Counted from the first letter of the stretch, positions 43,382-52,375 are shown. The stretch is 64,000 bases of DNA from Amycolatopsis japonica (GCF_000732925.1 NZ_CP008953.1:3286001-3350000), one strand, 5' to 3'. A program made the numbers and translations. Notes: a model not told the origin generated them from the sequence alone.

Positions 43382-45783
43382 CCGCACGGTTCGACGGACG
43401 CCAAGGCCGCTGGGTCGGCGCGTCCGTGCCCCGGCGTGAGGATCCTCGCCTGCTCACCGGCCGCGGCCGGTTCGTCGACGACATCCAACTGCCGGGAATG
43501 CTGCACGCGGCCTTCGTCCGTTCGACGGTCGCGCACGGCAAGTTGGCCGGGATCGACCTGTCGGCCACCTTGGCGGTCGAAGGAGTCGTCGCCGCGTATA
43601 CGGCGGAAGATCTGGGGCTCGGGGACATCGTCGCCTTGCTCGACCGTCCGCTGGAGGAGTTCTCGCCGACCGCGATGCCGATTCTGGCCAGGGAGAAGGT
43701 GCGGTTCACCGGAGAGCCGGTGGCGCTGGTCGTCGCCCGCGATCCGTACAGCGCCGAAGATGGTGTCGAGGCCGCGGTGGTGGACTACGAGCCGCTCGGG
43801 GCGATCGTTTCGGAGGAGTCGGCGTTCGCCGAGGGCGCTCCACTCGTGCACGACGAGGCGCCGGGCAACGTGCTCGTCGACGTGTCGATGTTCGACACGC
43901 CCGGTGTCGACGCGGCGTTCGAGGCGGCCCGCGCAGGCGGCGGCCGCGTGGTCGAGGTCGTCACGAAGAGCGGGCGGCAGAACGCGCTCCCGCTCGAAAC
44001 ACGGGGAGTCGTGGCGTCCTGGGACGACCACGACGACCAGTTGCTCGTCCAGATGTGCACCCAGGTGCCGCATCAGGTGCGCACGGCGATGGCCCGCTCG
44101 CTGCGGGTCCCCGAACGCACCGTGCGGGTCACCGTCCCGGACATGGGCGGCGGCTTCGGCCAGAAATGCGTCGTCGGCCGTGAGGAGATCGCGGTCGCGG
44201 CGGCGGCCCGGCGGCTGAATCGGCCGGTGAAGTGGATCGAAGACCGGCGCGAGGCGCTCACGGCCGGATTCCTTGCCAGGGAACAGCGTTACCGCACGCT
44301 TGCGGCGTTCGACGAGGACGGGCGGATCACCGCGCTGGACGTCGACGTCGTCTGCGACATGGGTGCCTACTCCTGCTACCCGTTCACGGCGGGGATCGAG
44401 CCACTGATGGCGTCGGCCGAGATGCCGAGCGTGTACCAGGTGCCCGAATACCGCGTCCGTGCCCGCGCCATCGCGAGCAACAAGGCACCGACGGCGCCGT
44501 ATCGCGGGGTCAGCCGTCCGCAGTACGTGATGGCGATCGAACGGATCATGGAACGCGCGGCGCGGGAACTCGGCCTCGATCCGGTCGAGATCCGGCGGCG
44601 CAACGTGATCACGCAGTTCCCGTACACCGGGGTCAACGCCATCACCTACGACCCCGGCACCTACCGCGAATCGCTCGAACTCGCCGAGGCGGCGATCCGG
44701 GACGAGGGCTGGTACGAGATCCGGGAGCGCGCCGCCGCCGAGGGCAGGCACATCGGCATCGGCTACTGCTGTTTCTCCGAGCGGACCGGATACGGCTCGG
44801 GCGCCTTCGCCAAACGGAAGATGGCCGTGGTCCCCGGTTTCGACATCTCCGAGATCCGGATGGACACCACCGGCTCCGTCGTGGTCACCAGCGGCACCAT
44901 GAACCACGGCCAGTCGCACGAGACGACGCTGGCGCAGATCGTGGCCGACCGGCTCGGGCTGCACCTCGACCAGGTCAAACTGCGTCAGGGCGACACCGAG
45001 CGCATCGCCTACGGCTGGGGGACGTTCGCTTCCCGGTCGGTGACGATCGGCGGCTCGGCGGTTTCTCTCGCTGCCGGGAAACTCGGCGAACTGCTGTGCA
45101 AGATCGCCGCGCATCTGCTCGAGACGAGTCCGGACAACGTCCGCCTCGACGGTGACGGCGGCGTCGTCCAGATCGACGATCCGCAGCGCCGCGCGTCGTT
45201 CGAGGAGATCGCCGACGTGGCGTACCTGCGCAGTCACCTGCTGCCCAAGGACGTCGAGCCGACGCTGACGGCCACGGCGAGCTTCGACGTTCCCGGTGAC
45301 GGCACCTTCTCGAACGCCACGCACGCCGTGGTCGTCGAAGCCGATCCGGGCACCGGCCAGATCAAGATCCTGCGCTACGCGTGCGTCGAGGACTGCGGGG
45401 TGGTGATCCACCCGCAGGTCGTCGACGGCCAGTGCCGCGGCGGGATCGCGCAGGGTATCGCCGGCGCGTTGTTCGAGGAGATCACCTATGCGGGCAACGG
45501 GGAACCGTCGGCAGCGAGCTTCATCGACTACCTGGTCCCGACCGCGACGGAGATCCCCGACATCACCGTCACCCATCTCGAAACCCCTTGCGCTTTCACG
45601 GAAAACGGCGCGAAGGGGGCGGGAGAGGGCGGCACCATCGGCGCGCCCGCCGCGGTGCTGAACGCGATCAACGACGCGTTGCGCCACACGGGAGTCGAAC
45701 TCGACGTGACCCCGGTGCATCCGCAGACCGTGCTCGCCGCGCTCGACGCGGGGGTCCACAAGGAAATGAGCGTTCCATCATGA
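43378..45783 (+). CDS. Molybdenum hydroxylase catalytic subunit (nicotinate 6-hydroxylase candidate)
   Basis: An 801-residue molybdopterin-cytosine dinucleotide subunit of the CoxL/XdhA family that hydroxylates N-heterocycles using water. It opens WVGASVPRREDPRLLTGRGR and has GGGFGQKCVVGREE for cofactor binding, APYRGVSRPQYVMAIERIM, and the late motif AFTENGAKGAGEGG containing the catalytic glutamate (GAGEGG). It lacks the AYRCSFR selenocysteine-type cysteine loop of true CO dehydrogenases, fitting a heterocycle hydroxylase. In this operon it should convert nicotinate to 6-hydroxynicotinate. ATG at 43378 follows AAAGGAGGA. Confidence 0.9.
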   Translation: MTARFDGRQGRWVGASVPRREDPRLLTGRGRFVDDIQLPGMLHAAFVRSTVAHGKLAGIDLSATLAVEGVVAAYTAEDLGLGDIVALLDRPLEEFSPTAMPILAREKVRFTGEPVALVVARDPYSAEDGVEAAVVDYEPLGAIVSEESAFAEGAPLVHDEAPGNVLVDVSMFDTPGVDAAFEAARAGGGRVVEVVTKSGRQNALPLETRGVVASWDDHDDQLLVQMCTQVPHQVRTAMARSLRVPERTVRVTVPDMGGGFGQKCVVGREEIAVAAAARRLNRPVKWIEDRREALTAGFLAREQRYRTLAAFDEDGRITALDVDVVCDMGAYSCYPFTAGIEPLMASAEMPSVYQVPEYRVRARAIASNKAPTAPYRGVSRPQYVMAIERIMERAARELGLDPVEIRRRNVITQFPYTGVNAITYDPGTYRESLELAEAAIRDEGWYEIRERAAAEGRHIGIGYCCFSERTGYGSGAFAKRKMAVVPGFDISEIRMDTTGSVVVTSGTMNHGQSHETTLAQIVADRLGLHLDQVKLRQGDTERIAYGWGTFASRSVTIGGSAVSLAAGKLGELLCKIAAHLLETSPDNVRLDGDGGVVQIDDPQRRASFEEIADVAYLRSHLLPKDVEPTLTATASFDVPGDGTFSNATHAVVVEADPGTGQIKILRYACVEDCGVVIHPQVVDGQCRGGIAQGIAGALFEEITYAGNGEPSAASFIDYLVPTATEIPDITVTHLETPCAFTENGAKGAGEGGTIGAPAAVLNAINDALRHTGVELDVTPVHPQTVLAALDAGVHKEMSVPS

Positions 45784-46280
45784 GCGACCGGCACCTGATC
45801 GACCTGAACGTCAACGGCGAGACGCACGAGGCCCTCGTCGAGCCGCGCAAGACCCTGCTCGACGTGCTGCGGCACGACCTCGGGCTGACCGGTACCCATG
45901 TCGGCTGCGAGCACGGCGTGTGCGGCGCGTGCACCGTCCTCGTCGACGGCGAACCGGTGCGGGCGTGCCTGATGTTCGCCGTGCAGGCGGAGTCGGCCGA
46001 GATCCGCACGGTCGAATCACTGGGGCGCGACGGCGAACTTTCCGATCTGCAGCGGTCTTTCAGCGAGCACCACGGCCTGCAGTGCGGCTTCTGCACCCCC
46101 GGATTCCTCATGCTGGCCGAAGGATTTCTGGCCCAGCGGCCCGACGCCGGGCGCGAGGAGATCCGCGAGGCCGTCTCGGCGAATCTGTGCCGCTGCACCG
46201 GTTATCAGACGATCGTGGACGCGATCGAGGCGACCGCGACCCGTCGATGCCACGCCAAGGAGAAGGAGGCGACAGCGTGA
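45780..46280 (+). CDS. Molybdenum hydroxylase 2Fe-2S subunit (CoxS type)
   Basis: A 166-residue electron-transfer subunit with two 2Fe-2S clusters. The N-terminal plant ferredoxin-like cluster is held by CEHGVCGACTVLVDG and a later Cys (ACLMF). The C-terminal helical domain has CGFCTPG and CRCTG. It passes electrons from molybdenum to FAD. It overlaps the catalytic subunit gene by four bases (ATGA). Length and cysteine pattern are normal for the family. Confidence 0.94.
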   Translation: MSDRHLIDLNVNGETHEALVEPRKTLLDVLRHDLGLTGTHVGCEHGVCGACTVLVDGEPVRACLMFAVQAESAEIRTVESLGRDGELSDLQRSFSEHHGLQCGFCTPGFLMLAEGFLAQRPDAGREEIREAVSANLCRCTGYQTIVDAIEATATRRCHAKEKEATA

Positions 46281-46912
46281 TCCTGGAGAACCAGCTGTCC
46301 GTACCGGCGGGACCCGACGAGGTCTTCGCCTTGATCAACGACGTCGAACGGGTGGCGGGCTGCCTGCCAGGCGCGACCCTCGACGGACGGCAGGACGACG
46401 CCTATCTCGGCCGCGTCAAGGTCAAGGTCGGCCCGATCACCGCCGCCTACTCGGGCACCGTGCGGTTCACCGACGTCACCGAGGCCGATCGCAGCCTGCG
46501 GTTGCTGGCCAGGGGAGCGGACGCCCACGGCAACGGCGACGCCGAAGCCGACGTGACGCTGACCGTGCGCGAGGCGCCCGGCGGCGCCACCATCGAGTTG
46601 CGCACCGACCTGTCGATCCGCGGCAAGCTCGCCCAATTCGGCAAGGGCGCGATCGGTGCCGTCTCCACCCGGCTGCTCGATCAGTTCGCGAGGAATCTCG
46701 CGGATCAGCTTCGGGCGGGGCCCGTCGCGGCCACGAGCGCCGCTCCCGCGCCGGAAGCCGTCGATGGGCTCGCGATGGTGCTTCCGGAGGGCGTCAAACG
46801 CTACGGCGTGATCGCGGCCGCCGCGGCGCTCGGGCTGTTCCAGGGCTGGCTGCTGGGCCGGATCCGCACCCAGGACAAACTGATCAAGGAGTTGCAGCGT
46901 GGCCGTCGATGA
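46277..46912 (+). CDS. CoxG-like SRPBCC protein, hydroxylase accessory
   Basis: A 211-residue protein whose first 150 residues are a CoxG/SRPBCC domain (ENQLSVPAGPDEVFALINDV, the conserved RVAGCLPGA, GRVKVKVGPITAAYSGTV). A linker rich in Ala and Pro and a single C-terminal membrane helix (VIAAAAALGLFQGWLL) follow, ending in a basic tail. CoxG-type proteins bind hydrophobic molecules and are thought to help membrane anchoring or quinone delivery for CO dehydrogenase. Here it may tether the nicotinate hydroxylase to the membrane. GTG at 46277 overlaps the preceding stop; its own end overlaps the next gene by 14 bases. Confidence 0.87.
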   Translation: MILENQLSVPAGPDEVFALINDVERVAGCLPGATLDGRQDDAYLGRVKVKVGPITAAYSGTVRFTDVTEADRSLRLLARGADAHGNGDAEADVTLTVREAPGGATIELRTDLSIRGKLAQFGKGAIGAVSTRLLDQFARNLADQLRAGPVAATSAAPAPEAVDGLAMVLPEGVKRYGVIAAAAALGLFQGWLLGRIRTQDKLIKELQRGRR

Positions 46913-48368
46913 AAGTCTCGACAGCGTGTACGACCGGGCCGGTTTCGGGGCGAGCGTGCCACGCGGATCGCGTCCGGCGCTGGTCGTTGTCGACCTGACC
47001 CGGGGATTCACCGAACCCGCGTTCCCGTCCGGCGCGGACCTCACCGCCGAAGTCACCGCGACCACTGCCCTCGTCGCCGAAGCCCGGCGACGAGGTGTGC
47101 CGGTGATCTACACCGCGATCAGTTACACACCGGCCGAGGCGGACGGCGATGCCGTCGCGTGGCTGCGGAAAGCGCCCGGGATGCGGGCACTCCGCGAAGG
47201 AAGCGACGCGGTCGCCCTCGATCCACGGCTCGAACAGCGTGAGGGCGACCATCTCATCCTGAAGAAGGGCGCGTCGGCGTTCCACGGGACGTCGCTGGCC
47301 GCGCTCCTTACGAGCCTGGGCACGGACACCATCGTCGTTTGCGGTGCGACGACTTCGGGATGTGTCCGCGCGACCGCCGTCGACGCCGTCCAGTCCGGCT
47401 TCGACACCCTCGTCGTCCGGGACGCCTGTGGTGACCGTGCCGCCGGGCCTCACGATGCCGCTTTGTTCGACCTGCAAGCGAAATACGCGGACGTCGTCGG
47501 CCTCGACGAGGCGCTGACGTATCTCGCGGAGCTGGATCGCCGCACGCTCGGCCAACCCGCCTTGGCGGATCTCGGCGACGTTCCGGCGACCAGCCGCTGG
47601 GTGACTTCGGGTTCGGTCCGCCTGCACGTGCTCGACTACGGTCCCGCCGACGGCGTCCCGGTGCTCGTGCTGCCGGGGATCACCAGCCCCGCGGTCACGA
47701 TGGACTTCGTGGCACGGGAACTCACCGATCTCGTGCGCCCGCTCGTGCTCGACGTCCGCGGTCGCGGGCTGTCCGACGACGGCACCGAGTACGACCTGGC
47801 GAGCTACGCCGCGGACGTCGACGCTGTCGTGGACGGGCTCGGGCTGCGCGATCCGATCCTTTTCGGACACTCGATGGGCGCGCGGATCGCGGCCCGTGCC
47901 GCCACCACCCGCCCGCTTCGGGGCACGGTGCTGGCCGATCCGCCGCTGAGCGGTCCCGGACGGGCACCGTATCCGACCACTCTCGACGCGTTCCTCGGGC
48001 AACTCGGCCAGGCCCGCCGGGGGACCGACGCCGACGAAGTGGCCCGATCCTGGCCGCGATGGCCGCGCCGGGAACAGGAATTACGCGCCCGCTGGCTGTC
48101 GTCGTGCGCCCGCGACGCGATCGTCGCCACGCACGCCGGGTTCGAATCCGAGGACTTCTTCGACGACTGGCCGAAGGTGCCCGCGCCGACGTACTTCCTT
48201 TACGGCGGTGCGAGTCCGGTCGTCACCGCCGCCGGTGCGGCCGAAGCGGCGGAGCGCAATCCGTCGGCGGAGTTCGTCGAGATCCCGGATGCGGGGCACA
48301 TGATCTTCTGGGATGAGCCCGAGGCCGCTCTTTCCGCGCTGAGGGAGGCGTTGCGGAAACTGTTGTAG
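46899..48368 (+). CDS. Fused maleamate amidohydrolase (NicF) and N-formylmaleamate deformylase (NicD)
   Basis: A 489-residue two-domain enzyme. Residues 1 to about 220 form a cysteine hydrolase of the isochorismatase type with catalytic triad D32 (VVVDLTRGF), K122 (ILKKGAS) and C155 (TSGCVRATAVD), matching NicF, which makes maleate plus ammonia. Residues about 228-489 form an alpha/beta hydrolase with nucleophile S325 (FGHSMGAR), acid D347 (VLADPPLS) and H467 (AGHMIFWD). The Asp lies after strand 6, as I recall for NicD (Ser101-Asp125-His245), which removes formate from N-formylmaleamate. In P. putida these are separate proteins. The chain is one uninterrupted frame. Confidence 0.88.
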   Translation: MAVDESLDSVYDRAGFGASVPRGSRPALVVVDLTRGFTEPAFPSGADLTAEVTATTALVAEARRRGVPVIYTAISYTPAEADGDAVAWLRKAPGMRALREGSDAVALDPRLEQREGDHLILKKGASAFHGTSLAALLTSLGTDTIVVCGATTSGCVRATAVDAVQSGFDTLVVRDACGDRAAGPHDAALFDLQAKYADVVGLDEALTYLAELDRRTLGQPALADLGDVPATSRWVTSGSVRLHVLDYGPADGVPVLVLPGITSPAVTMDFVARELTDLVRPLVLDVRGRGLSDDGTEYDLASYAADVDAVVDGLGLRDPILFGHSMGARIAARAATTRPLRGTVLADPPLSGPGRAPYPTTLDAFLGQLGQARRGTDADEVARSWPRWPRREQELRARWLSSCARDAIVATHAGFESEDFFDDWPKVPAPTYFLYGGASPVVTAAGAAEAAERNPSAEFVEIPDAGHMIFWDEPEAALSALREALRKLL

Positions 48369-48393
48369 CCGCCGTCGTGAGTGATTCGGGCAG

Positions 48394-48446
48394 GTCGCGA
48401 AAGCCACTTTCGGGACGTCTGATGTCCCGAAAGTGGCTTTCGCGAC
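48394..48446. repeat. Perfect 23-base-arm palindrome after the nicotinate operon
   Basis: Arms 48394-48416 (GTCGCGAAAGCCACTTTCGG plus GAC) and 48424-48446, loop GTCTGAT. Near-identical arms recur at 59693-59753. It lies 25 bases after the NicF-NicD stop, so it is a likely operon terminator. Confidence 0.75.
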
Positions 48447-48636
48447 ACGCTCCGGCTGCACGACCCCGATTAGGCTGGTCTGAGTAGTTCAGGAAAGGGT
48501 CGTCGTGGCGTGATCGAACCCCTGCCGCGCGGGGTTCCAGGATGACTCGCGGGGATGGCCCCTGCACGATGTGTCCACAAGGGACACCTTGCGACGGACA
48601 TGTACCCGATTGATGTCATGATGTCCGGTTCCCGTG

Positions 48637-48688
48637 GGGGTCGTGAGTGGTAAAGAGGGTTAGAACGATTGTTGCCACTCACGACCCC
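48637..48688. repeat. Inverted repeat with 14-base arms
   Basis: GGGGTCGTGAGTGG (48637-48650) and CCACTCACGACCCC (48675-48688) with a 24-base spacer. It lies downstream of the - strand P450 gene and may terminate it. Confidence 0.55.
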
Positions 48689-48780
48689 ACTTGAACCCCT
48701 ACCCCTTCGCGCGGGTGGCGTCCATCCAGTCACGCGTGTCGTCCGTCTGATCACGCGAGGTGTCGGCGCTGTACAGGTGA

Positions 48781-49881
48781 TCACCAGTCGATCGGCACCG
48801 CGACCGGACCTCGGAGCGTCAGGAACATCCGCCGCCAGGCGACTTCTTCGAGCGGTACCGCGAGGCGCAGTCCCGGTGCGGCGGCCAGAAGTGCGGTGAC
48901 ACCGGTCCGCAGTTGCAGGCGGGCCAGTGCCGCGCCGAGGCAGTGGTGCGGTCCGTGGCCGAAGGTCAGATGTCCTTGCGTGCGAAGGGGATCGACTCGC
49001 TCCGGTTCGGGAAACCGCCGGGGGTCGTGGTTGCCCGCCTGCAGGGAGGCGAGGACGAACTCGCCCGCGCGGATCGGCACCCCGCCGACGTCGGCGTCTT
49101 CGACCGCGACCCGCCCCTGGTCGGCGGCGGAACCTTGATCCTGGCGAAGGAATTCCTCGATCGGTGCGGGATCGCGGGGCAGTTCGGGGTCGGCCGCCAG
49201 CCGCAGCACGATCTGGGCCAGGGCGTTCGCGGGCGGGACATATCCGCCGAGAAGGATGGCGAAGGCGAGTTGGGTGACCTCGTCCGGCCGCAGCGCGTCG
49301 CCGTCGTCGTCCCTGGCCTGCAACAGGCCGGTCAGGAGGTCCTCGCCGGGCGCGCGGTGCTTCGCCTCGACCAGTTCCGTGAGGTAGTCACCCAGCTTCC
49401 GGGAGGCCTCGGTCATCTCCTCGTAGCTCGGCGCGGTGAACACCGCGAGCATGCCGTCCGCCCAGCTTCGCAGCGCGTCACGAGCCGACGGCGGAACACC
49501 GAGGAGTTCGTTCAGCACCGAGAGGGCGAACGGGATCGCATATCCCTCAAGGACTTCCGCGGGCGGACCCGGTGCGAGCAGCTTCGCGACCAGGTCTTCC
49601 GCGATCGCTTCGACGCGCGGCCGCAGGAACTCCACCCGGCGTGGGGTGAGTGCCTTGCCCGCGATGCGCCTGAGTCGCGCGTGCTCGGGGCCGTTCATGG
49701 TGAAGAGCAGAGCGTCGGCGCCGGTCTCGGGAACCCCGGGCAGCCAGACGCGGAATCGCGGATCGGTAAGCAGGGCGCGGATGTCGTCATAGCGGGTGAC
49801 GAGCCAGGCGTCTTCGCCGGTCGCGAGACGCACGCGGCTCACGGGCTCCTCGAGTTCGGTCGCCGTGAACGGGTGGTCCAT
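48781..49881 (-). CDS. Cytochrome P450 with atypical I helix
   Basis: A 366-residue soluble actinobacterial P450 (CYP105-like length or slightly short). The heme-binding loop is FGHGPHHCLGAALAR with its axial Cys, and the K helix ExxR is IEEFLR. The I-helix segment where an Ala/Gly-Gly-x-[Asp/Glu]-Thr pair is expected reads LLGGYVPPAN, lacking both the acid and the threonine that usually handle oxygen protons. This may mean an unusual substrate-assisted reaction or reduced activity. The ATG at 49881 follows GGGGAAGCAC. It lies ten bases after the MarR gene, forming an operon with it. Substrate unknown. Confidence 0.88.
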   Translation of the reverse strand: MDHPFTATELEEPVSRVRLATGEDAWLVTRYDDIRALLTDPRFRVWLPGVPETGADALLFTMNGPEHARLRRIAGKALTPRRVEFLRPRVEAIAEDLVAKLLAPGPPAEVLEGYAIPFALSVLNELLGVPPSARDALRSWADGMLAVFTAPSYEEMTEASRKLGDYLTELVEAKHRAPGEDLLTGLLQARDDDGDALRPDEVTQLAFAILLGGYVPPANALAQIVLRLAADPELPRDPAPIEEFLRQDQGSAADQGRVAVEDADVGGVPIRAGEFVLASLQAGNHDPRRFPEPERVDPLRTQGHLTFGHGPHHCLGAALARLQLRTGVTALLAAAPGLRLAVPLEEVAWRRMFLTLRGPVAVPIDW

Positions 49882-49891
49882 GTGCTTCCCC

Positions 49892-50374
49892 TTATTTCTT
49901 CGGTTTGCCGGTCACCTCTTCGGCCAGTGAGTGCAGCGGCATCAGCGCGGCGGGGTCGCCGCCCACTTTGAGGGCGCGGGCGGTGAGCAGGCGGTACAGC
50001 TCGTCGGCGGCCTCGACCAGACGCGCCGCGCGTTCCGCGGCCGAATCCTCGTCCGGATCGAGTTCGGTGAGCGCCGCCGCGAGAACCTGCTCGGCGTCAC
50101 GCTGCTGGCGCTGCGCGACCGCCGTGACCAGGCCGTCGACCGGGGAGACCAGGGTGCGACGGCGGTCGGCCGGATCCGGATGCGTGCGCAGGGCGCCCCG
50201 CTCACGCAGCTTGGCAACGGCGGCGGAGACATGGCTCTGCGCGAAACCGGTGCGCGCGGTCAGCTCGCTGATCGACAGACCCGGCGCTTCGACGACCACC
50301 GAGATCAGCACCAGATAGATCTCCGGCACTTTGGGATCGGCGTCGTCGCGCATGCCCCGGGACGCGAGCTCCAT
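49892..50374 (-). CDS. MarR family regulator of the P450 gene
   Basis: About 160 residues with the MarR fold: EIYLVLISVVVEAPGLSISELTARTG, AQSHVSAAVAKLRERG as recognition helix, and THPDPADRRRTLVSPVDG as the wing. The start is uncertain. The frame is open to an ATG at 50485, but a perfect palindrome (50423-50444) and an AT-rich promoter-like stretch lie inside that extension, which also overlaps the kinase gene. ATG at 50374 is therefore used, although the helix before it (GELYLLGKHLM) looks native and could need a non-ATG start near 50400. It is upstream of, and co-directional with, the P450 gene. Confidence 0.75.
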   Translation of the reverse strand: MELASRGMRDDADPKVPEIYLVLISVVVEAPGLSISELTARTGFAQSHVSAAVAKLRERGALRTHPDPADRRRTLVSPVDGLVTAVAQRQQRDAEQVLAAALTELDPDEDSAAERAARLVEAADELYRLLTARALKVGGDPAALMPLHSLAEEVTGKPKK

Positions 50375-50422
50375 CAGGTGCTTGCCGAGCAGGTACAGCT
50401 CACCGGCTTTTATATCGGAAAC

Positions 50423-50444
50423 GATACATCTAAAACGATGTATC
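50423..50444. promoter_or_regulatory. Palindromic operator of the MarR-P450 pair
   Basis: GATACATC (50423-50430) and GATGTATC (50437-50444), perfect arms with six bases between. It lies 17 bases after the kinase stop and upstream of the MarR coding region, with a TATAA-like stretch on the - strand just beyond. Fits autoregulation by the MarR protein. Confidence 0.65.
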
Positions 50445-50460
50445 TCGCCAGTCGGCGAAC

Positions 50461-52302
50461 CTAGGGGAGCGGGGCGTTGCTCCACATACGGATGGTCTTG
50501 TCGTGGCCGCCGGTGGCGAGCAGCTTCCCGTCGGGGCTGAACGCCATCGCCGTCACGGGGCGTGTGTGGTCGGTGAGCGGGTCACCGAGCGGTCGGCCGG
50601 TCGCCGGATCCCACCAGAACCGGACGCTGTTGTCTTGGCCACCGGTGGCGAGCAGACCGCCGACGGGATCGAAGGCCAGTGCCGTCACCGGACCGGTGTG
50701 CCCACTGAGGGGATGGCTGACGGGCCGCCCTGCCGCCGGATCCCACCACAGTCGGACGATGGCGTCTTCGCTTCCGCTGGCAAGGAGCCGCCCGTCCGAC
50801 CTGAACGCCACGGCCTGCACCGCACCGAGATGGGCGATGAGGGGGTGGTCGACGGGTTGTCCGGTTTCGGGATCCCACAATCGGACGCTCTTGTCAGTGC
50901 TGCCACTGGCGAGGAGACGGCCGTCGGGGCTGAATGCCAGCGACAGCACCGGGCCGGTGTGTCCGGTGAGTCGTCGGCCGACCGGTTGCCCGGTTGCCGG
51001 GTTCCACAATCGGATGGTCTTGTCGGTGCAGCCGGTGGCGAGGAGACGCCCGTCTGGGCTGAACGCAACTACGCACACCCCAGGGTGGATCCCGTTGCCC
51101 GGGTGTTCTTTGAGGGGTTCACCGACCGGCTGTCCGGTCGCCGGATTCCACAACCGGATGGTCTTGTCCGGGCCCGCGCTGGCGAGCAGCCGGCCGTCGG
51201 GGCTGAACGCCACTGTCAGCACCTGCTTGGTGTGTCCGACAAGCGGCTCGCCGATGGGCTGCCCGGTCTCCGGGTTCCACAACCGCACGGTCTTGTCGCC
51301 CCCGCCGCTGGCCAACAGTCGTCCGTCCGGGCTGAACGCGAGCGCTTCCACTCCGGGGCATATCCAGTTCCCTGGGGCGGCACGGGCCCACACGCAGTGG
51401 TAAGCGGGTACCTTGCCCGGGGTCGGCCCGGTGATCGTCTCGTGTTTCGTGAAGTGGCGGGTCTTTTCCGGTGGCTTCGGTAGCTGGCCCGCCAGCGCGA
51501 GTGCTTCGCGAGTCGTCAGACGTTGTGCCGGGTCCTTGTCCAGCAGGCCGGTGATCAGAGTGCTGAGCTCGCCCGCGTGCTCAGGCTCCGGGACCGGTTC
51601 GAACAGGACCGCGGCCATCGAAGCCGCGACGGTGTCGCGATGGAAGGGGGAATGCCCCTCGACGGCCGCGTACAGAGTGGCGCCGAGTGAGAACAAGTCG
51701 CTGGTGGTGCCCTGATCGCCAGTGCCGTTCAGTCGCTCGGGAGCGGTGTACTCGATGGTTCCGATGACCATTCCCGTGGCGGTCAGCACGGTGTCGGTCC
51801 GGTGGACGGCGATACCGAAATCGGTGAGCAGCGCCCCTTCGTCGCCGGCGAACAGTACGTTGGCAGGCTTGACATCCCGGTGCGCTATCCCGGCCTGCTC
51901 GGCCGCGCTCAGTGCCCGCAGCAAGTCCGCGGCCACCCGCCGGACCTTGTCGACAGGCAGCCGTCCATCGGCACTGATGCGCTCTTCCAGCGAGGCGCCG
52001 TCGACAAGGCGCATCACGATCCAGGGCAGGTCGCCCTCCACCAGCACATCGTGCACGGCGACGATGTTCGGGTGGTCCCGTAGCCGGGCGGCGTTGCGGG
52101 CTTCGCGCGTCGCGCGCTTGAGCCGCGCGGTTCGTTCGGTTTCGGCGGCGGCGTCCGGCAGCCAGATCTCCTTGACCGCGACGTCCACTTCCAGCGTTTC
52201 GTCCCGCGCCCGCCAGACCCGCCCGAACCCTCCGGATCCCAGCTCCGCCAAAAGTCGGTAGCGATCGCCGACCACCCGACCGGGTTCCGCCCTCCGCGTC
52301 AT
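50461..52302 (-). CDS. Serine/threonine protein kinase with C-terminal seven-bladed WD40 propeller
   Basis: A 613-residue signalling protein. Residues about 14-270 are a PknB-type kinase: P-loop GSGGFGRVWRA, VAVKEIWL, catalytic HRDVKPANVLF, DFGIAVHR and GTIEYTAPERL. A linker follows, then seven WD40 repeats (about 325-613), each like AFSPDGRLLASGGGDKTVRL, enough for one closed propeller. Unlike many actinobacterial kinases it has no membrane segment, so it is cytosolic. ATG at 52302 is chosen over GTG at 52308; no clear ribosome site, so it may be leaderless or coupled. It follows the truncated HTH/WD40 gene by 73 bases on the same strand; targets are unknown. Confidence 0.92.
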   Translation of the reverse strand: MTRRAEPGRVVGDRYRLLAELGSGGFGRVWRARDETLEVDVAVKEIWLPDAAAETERTARLKRATREARNAARLRDHPNIVAVHDVLVEGDLPWIVMRLVDGASLEERISADGRLPVDKVRRVAADLLRALSAAEQAGIAHRDVKPANVLFAGDEGALLTDFGIAVHRTDTVLTATGMVIGTIEYTAPERLNGTGDQGTTSDLFSLGATLYAAVEGHSPFHRDTVAASMAAVLFEPVPEPEHAGELSTLITGLLDKDPAQRLTTREALALAGQLPKPPEKTRHFTKHETITGPTPGKVPAYHCVWARAAPGNWICPGVEALAFSPDGRLLASGGGDKTVRLWNPETGQPIGEPLVGHTKQVLTVAFSPDGRLLASAGPDKTIRLWNPATGQPVGEPLKEHPGNGIHPGVCVVAFSPDGRLLATGCTDKTIRLWNPATGQPVGRRLTGHTGPVLSLAFSPDGRLLASGSTDKSVRLWDPETGQPVDHPLIAHLGAVQAVAFRSDGRLLASGSEDAIVRLWWDPAAGRPVSHPLSGHTGPVTALAFDPVGGLLATGGQDNSVRFWWDPATGRPLGDPLTDHTRPVTAMAFSPDGKLLATGGHDKTIRMWSNAPLP

Positions 52303-52375
52303 GATCACAGCATGTAGACGCCGCTACACACGGTCAAGGCGCTAGCAGGAACCTGCCTCGCGCGCTCGAAGCGCC

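Larger units (their letters stand above)
48369..48780. other. 412-base gap holding two palindromes
   Basis: No gene is supported. It contains the perfect palindrome at 48394-48446 and a second inverted repeat at 48637-48688. It separates the convergent nicotinate operon and P450 gene. Confidence 0.7.
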
